In this document: positions 60,229-64,000 of the stretch, piece after piece | Layout: every line of letters starts with the position of its first letter | Numbering within the stretch: position 1 is the first letter of the stretch | Source: Rotaria sp. Silwood1 | Taxonomy: Eukaryota > Rotifera > Eurotatoria > Philodinida > Philodinidae | Direction: 5' to 3' | NCBI GenBank assembly: GCA_905250075.1 | Contig: CAJNOP010000002.1 | Location: 3,229,867-3,293,866, forward strand | DNA: 64,000 bases | The notes under the pieces: generated by a model | The model's input: the letters and a program-made list of their open reading frames with translations, nothing else | The model's database searches: none | What the model was told of the DNA's origin: nothing | Position numbers and translations under genes: made by a program

Positions 60229-61685
60229 TTTCTATTGAAAAATAATGCATTGCAATGTACATTATTTTGGAAAATCGGCTATATGAGTTGGACTACAAGC
60301 TCATGCTAAAAGATCGATAATTAGTCATATATTTGATTACAAACAGCACATAAATTTAGTAAGGTCAATTTTAGCTATTTTCCTGCTAATATGACAAAAC
60401 GTCTTTGTATGTCAATATTCCACTGGGAATATCTTTTCAGACGGTTTGACGTTCTTAGAAAACAGTGCAAACCAGCTGCCCCCGTCAGAGGATGAAATAT
60501 TCCGATCGAAGTGGCCGATAATTATAACAAGAATACTACAGATAAGTCACGGTGTTCGCGTCCTTCAGTAACTGTCTTCTACATTCTACAAATTATGACA
60601 TTATCAGAGTCTTATAAAAACTATATGATTGCATACTACAATTTGATTGAAAATTCTCGTGAAGAACTCTCTAAATATCTCGAGTATGAGGATTCCTGTT
60701 GTTTTCTAAGAACGTCGAACCGTCTGAAAAGATTTTCCCAATGGAATATTGACATACAAAGACGTTTTGTCATATTAGCAGGAAAATAGCTAAAATTGAC
60801 CTTACTAAATTTATGTGCTGCTTTTTAATCAAAAATATAAGTAATTATCGATCTTTTAGCATGAACTTGTAGTCCAACTCATGATCCATTATTGCTCAAA
60901 AGATGAGCACATTTGCTTGATTAATGGAGACTCTAGAGTCTTGACAAGTTTTCCATAGTGATCGATGTACCATTTCCGTTTAGTAAAGTGTTTGCTTCTG
61001 AAACTTTCAGAAAACAATGGCCACCTATGGAAGAATATCTCTTAAAAATTTTAGATCGATTTATCAAACTATTCCTGAGTTATTGACCTCTCAATGGCAT
61101 TCTATTGTTTTAGCGTATATTCATGTTTTCAGTAAAAATCGTCTAGCTCATCAACAACTCGATAGACTTCGATAAAATTTATATCGGAAATAGCCATAAT
61201 GTAGGGCTACAAAATGAGCCATTGATCCAGTCGAAAGCTCTTTCTATTATCGAATTAAGAGATTCACAATGGAGGTGGATGGCATTTATTATAACTTTGT
61301 TCTAGCTTGAGCAATTTTGGTGCTGATGGTACTGGCGATCTACCCTCTCTGTGGACTACCTATAAACCAATTTTCATACGTTTAGCTCTTGTCGGAACTA
61401 AGATCCGAGGGGGGTGATGCTTTGGTTGGGTACTGTATATTTATAAATGTTGTTCTTATGGAAAAAAGAATTTTGAAGGTTCCTTTATCACGGAAAAACG
61501 AACCTCTTATGAAGTGTCTCAAAAGTCTGAACGAAAAAAACAAACACGAATATCTTGTCAGCAATTCAAGGATTTATACATTTCTTTTTATAAATTGATC
61601 ATATATTGATAAAATTTTTGGATAAAGTGTTTGTAAAATCAACGCTGCAAGCCGAAGTCGGTAATATTACGCTGATTGAATCACA

Positions 61686-61910
61686 TTGCAAGGATTTCGT
61701 GAAATTGATACGGCGGAAAATCGATCACATGTTGGAAGACCTAGAGCAATTACTGAAAAAAAAATATCAATAAAATTGAGGGATATTTGTGAAAATGAGC
61801 TAGGATCAAGTATTCAGTCTATTTCACAAATTTCCTCATTACCACAAACAACAATACATCGAATTATGACGAAACAGCTCTTATTAAAGCCATACAAGAC
61901 ATCTCCATGA
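61686..61910 (+). pseudogene. Transposase N-terminal helix-turn-helix fragment (Tc1/mariner/IS630-like)
   Basis: A 74-codon frame contains HVGRPRAITEKK, then ISQISSLPQTTIHRIMTKQL and LLKPYK. A GRPR linker followed by a Ser/Thr-rich recognition helix and KPYK is typical of the DNA-binding region of Tc1/mariner-type transposases. No catalytic DDE/D domain follows; the frame stops at 61910. It lies about 250 nt beyond the right end of the foldback element, so it is likely an independent remnant, although a link cannot be excluded. Confidence 0.5.
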
Positions 61911-63566
61911 AGCTAAATTACATAGACCGAATACTTGATCCTGACTCATTTTTAGGAGAGTTATTAACTCTATCGACCTTTTCATTAGTGATTACTCTTC
62001 AGTCATCGATTTTCAATAGTAATGGTTTCACAAAATCACTAGAAATCAGACGTTGTTGCAATGTTTAGTTGGCAAATTTTTTTTTTCAAATTCAATTTCT
62101 AGGTACCGTTTTACAACGCTGGCTTATTGTAATCTGATCATGAATAAAGCTATTTTAATTCGGACTTTTTTAAATGCAAACATTTTATTCGAAATCTGTT
62201 GCAATGAATATGTGATCAGAACGTAAAAAGATATATAAAATGCCTTTCCGTTTGAACTTTTGGAATATCCTGTAGGATGGAAATATTCAAACTTTTCATC
62301 GTAAAACTATTTATGAATCACCTGGTAGGATTTTATTTCAACACTGATATTAATAATAAATTTTATCATGAGAATAACAATTCATGCAAAAATCGAATAG
62401 GAAGGAAACTACGGAAAAGCGAAAGTACTGATCTATCTTGAAAGGGAAGTAAAATCATGCTTCATATTCATATACTCATTAAAAATTGCATTAAATGAGT
62501 TTTCTATTTTTTTTATGAAAGAATATTTCTTCGACAATAGTAACTATTGTTAAATAACAATGAGAGCGTTTCTATGTCATTTAATCATATAAAAAATTGA
62601 TTTAACATTTATTATATAATTCCAAATTATCAAATTGTAAATCTAATATATTGTCTTTCGTGTACTCGCTGTGAGAGTTCGAGTAGTCAACTGATTTATG
62701 ATATTAAAATCAAGAAATAAAAATCTGATGTTTTCTTACACTTCCACTGCTTCATATATATGTTTATATATTCTATTTTTAAACGCTTTTCTTATTGTTC
62801 GTAATAAAACCTCTACAAATTAAAAAATAATCATTTTATCTATTACACCTATTCACAAAAACAAAAGTTTATCATTTTATAACAGAAATGAGATATTATG
62901 AATAGGTCAATAATCTTTATTTTCATTAAACAAGAAAATTAAAATCGAGAAAAAAAAACATTTATCAATAATTAAACAAGAAAAATTATAACATTTATTT
63001 CTTTTTCCGATTAATTCTGATTTAGTATATCATGCAATATATAGATTCAGTTTTTTTTTGTTGTTTATTCATTTATTAAATCAAGAGTAGATGCTGTCAA
63101 AGCTCATTACCATAGACATATATAAATGCATCCAACATTGATGTATTAATGTTTCGTATCAAACTTAATTATTCTTTCAATAGTTTGAGATCAATCTAGT
63201 TTGTTGATGTAAGCAATCATTATTTTGGTTGAAAAACTGCTAGCTTTTATTATAATTATCATTATACACAATCTGTTATGAAAAATTCAAGTATAAGTTA
63301 ATATTAACCTGATTTACTTTCTAGAATTTTCCATCATGATTATAGACTTCAATCATAGTTAATACTATTTTCATGTCTCCAGATAATTAGTATGTAACTC
63401 TCTAGTGAAACATAAAACTGTCTTGTTTTCGAATAAAAATCACATATAGCATTAGAAAAAAACGAACGAAAAGAAAAAGAAAATGTGATATATTCAAAGA
63501 ATATGTAAAATATTAATAACAACAACAAGAAGAAAACAAAAAAATATGGTAAAAGAAGGCCAGATT
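61911..63566. other. Intergenic, no gene seen
   Basis: AT-rich sequence without recognisable coding potential. The last part is the 3' flank of the minus-strand GPCR. Confidence 0.5.
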
Positions 63567-64000
63567 TTATTGTCGTCGTCGTCTCATTCCATGTAATGAT
63601 TGAAGTTCACGTAAAGCGTTTAAATTAGGTAATTTTGTTGTCTCATGTGTACAATAACAAATTTTTTGAAAAGCACGACGAAAATGTACATTACACAATG
63701 GATATATTAATGGATTAAATGTTGAATTGAGATAACCAAGCCATATAGATGCTGTATATATAGTATCTGATACACAATGATTACACCAAGCAACAACTAA
63801 AAATAAAATAAAATATGGTAACCATGAAACAGTAAATACACCAACAAGCATTCCCAATTGTCTAGCTGCTTTAAGTTCTTTTTGTAATGAGTTGGAACGA
63901 CTTGGATTAATAAGTGTAGTAAAAAAAGAGAAACTCATTTTAGCTGTATTATCTGTGGGAGAATTAGTTGATGAATTATGCATGATTGTTCTTGTTGAAT
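63567..64000 (-). CDS. Aminergic-type GPCR, C-terminal part (runs off the window)
   Basis: The frame is open from the window edge to a stop at 63567 and gives at least 144 codons. It covers the end of the third intracellular loop, TM6, TM7 and the short tail. TM6 contains FTVSWLPYF, a WLP version of the family CWxP. TM7 reads IWLGYLNSTFNPLIYP; a WLGY motif followed by NPxxY is characteristic of aminergic receptors (serotonin, dopamine, octopamine, histamine types). The tail has CYC, a possible palmitoylation site, and ends in a basic MRRRRQ. The N-terminal TM1-5 exons lie beyond 64000. The ligand cannot be told from this part. Confidence 0.85.
   Translation of the reverse strand, partial: STRTIMHNSSTNSPTDNTAKMSFSFFTTLINPSRSNSLQKELKAARQLGMLVGVFTVSWLPYFILFLVVAWCNHCVSDTIYTASIWLGYLNSTFNPLIYPLCNVHFRRAFQKICYCTHETTKLPNLNALRELQSLHGMRRRRQ

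Larger units (their letters stand above)
57676..60282. mobile_element. Nested 2.6-kb insertion with 7-bp duplication ATGAGTT
   Basis: The insertion is flanked by ATGAGTT at 57669-57675 and 60283-60289. Its ends read CCCATGTAGCCGG on the left and CGGCTAT on the right, giving a short imperfect terminal inverted repeat around TAGCCG. Subterminal regions at both ends are rich in AATGCATTA words. The interior carries two TGTGGG/CCCACA hairpins, an array of ACAGGGCTTTCGTA in both orientations and direct repeats. No coding sequence is recognisable. The superfamily is uncertain; 7 bp is close to the 8-bp hAT duplication. Confidence 0.7.
57118..61435. mobile_element. Tc1/mariner-like element with ~740-bp inverted arms, interrupted by a nested insertion
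   Basis: The left arm consists of 57118-57675 plus 60283-60464; the right arm is 60700-61435, and the two are reverse complements, about nine bases in ten by eye. The termini read TAGTACCC on the left and, reversed, CAGTACCC on the right, each next to a TA dinucleotide, which is the Tc1/mariner-type target. The spacer (60465-60699) has no recognisable transposase. The left arm is split by a 2,607-bp insertion (57676-60282). Without it the element is about 1.7 kb. The right arm reads uninterrupted across the corresponding point (AACTCATGATCC near 60880). Confidence 0.8.

Noticed and set aside
1..64000. CRISPR arrays, bacterial operons, ribosomal RNA genes
   Set aside because: None seen; the gene structure is eukaryotic throughout.
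1..64000. Copy of a rotifer spliced-leader RNA gene
   Set aside because: I looked for the leader sequence as I remember it on both strands and did not see it in the window.

Overview
The window is nuclear DNA from a small invertebrate: strongly AT-rich, intron-bearing genes with many spliceosomal introns of about 50-60 nt (GT...AG), metazoan gene families (BTAF1, SPOP-type MATH-BTB, SDHAF4, MMTAG2, rhodopsin-type GPCRs, small heat shock protein, Ig-domain protein), and long noncoding spacers with degraded mobile elements. Telomere-like TGTGGG hairpins, an EF-hand family and tight same-strand gene clusters with a splice acceptor directly before the ATG suggest a rotifer, most likely a bdelloid. 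That assignment is inference; no species marker is present.

Layout. 1-20 kb: three paralogous four-pass membrane proteins (2364-3109 +, 18461-19139 +, 19398-20268 -) sharing exon structure, an EF-hand gene with a 3' frameshift (10526-10996 -), a four-exon RRM protein (13730-14715 -) and a decayed flavin monooxygenase (15586-17060 +). 21.7-24.2 kb: a secreted two-Ig-domain protein whose third intron holds a ~0.96 kb foldback element. 28.2-31.6 kb: a six-exon GPCR with a very long third intracellular loop, convergent with an unrecognised single-exon gene (32161-32874 -). 34.8 kb: a 100-N assembly gap, followed by the C-terminal Snf2/Swi2 ATPase half of BTAF1/Mot1 (35151-38547 +), whose 5' exons are not visible. 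38.5-44.3 kb: noncoding, with a pogo-like remnant and a well-preserved hAT-type MITE. 44.3-52.0 kb: a PPxY two-pass membrane protein (-) divergent from a three-gene same-strand cluster, SPOP-like > MMTAG2 > SDHAF4, with 92- and 105-nt gaps that each carry a poly(A)-type signal and a 3' splice acceptor beside the next ATG; this looks like a trans-spliced operon. 53.5-55.1 kb: an eight-exon small heat shock protein with two alpha-crystallin domains (-). 57.1-61.4 kb: a Tc1/mariner-like element with ~740-bp inverted arms, interrupted in its left arm by a 2.6 kb insertion carrying telomere-like hairpins and iterated motifs. 63.5 kb to the edge: the C-terminal part of an aminergic-type GPCR (-).

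The genes do not form one pathway. The items most worth a second look are the putative operon, the nested foldback element (whose intact right arm serves as the empty-site control), the telomere-like hairpins, and several short-motif inverted arrays at 7.3 kb and 59.2-59.6 kb. Exon boundaries were set by hand from GT/AG sites, reading phase and protein continuity; no alignment or search was run.
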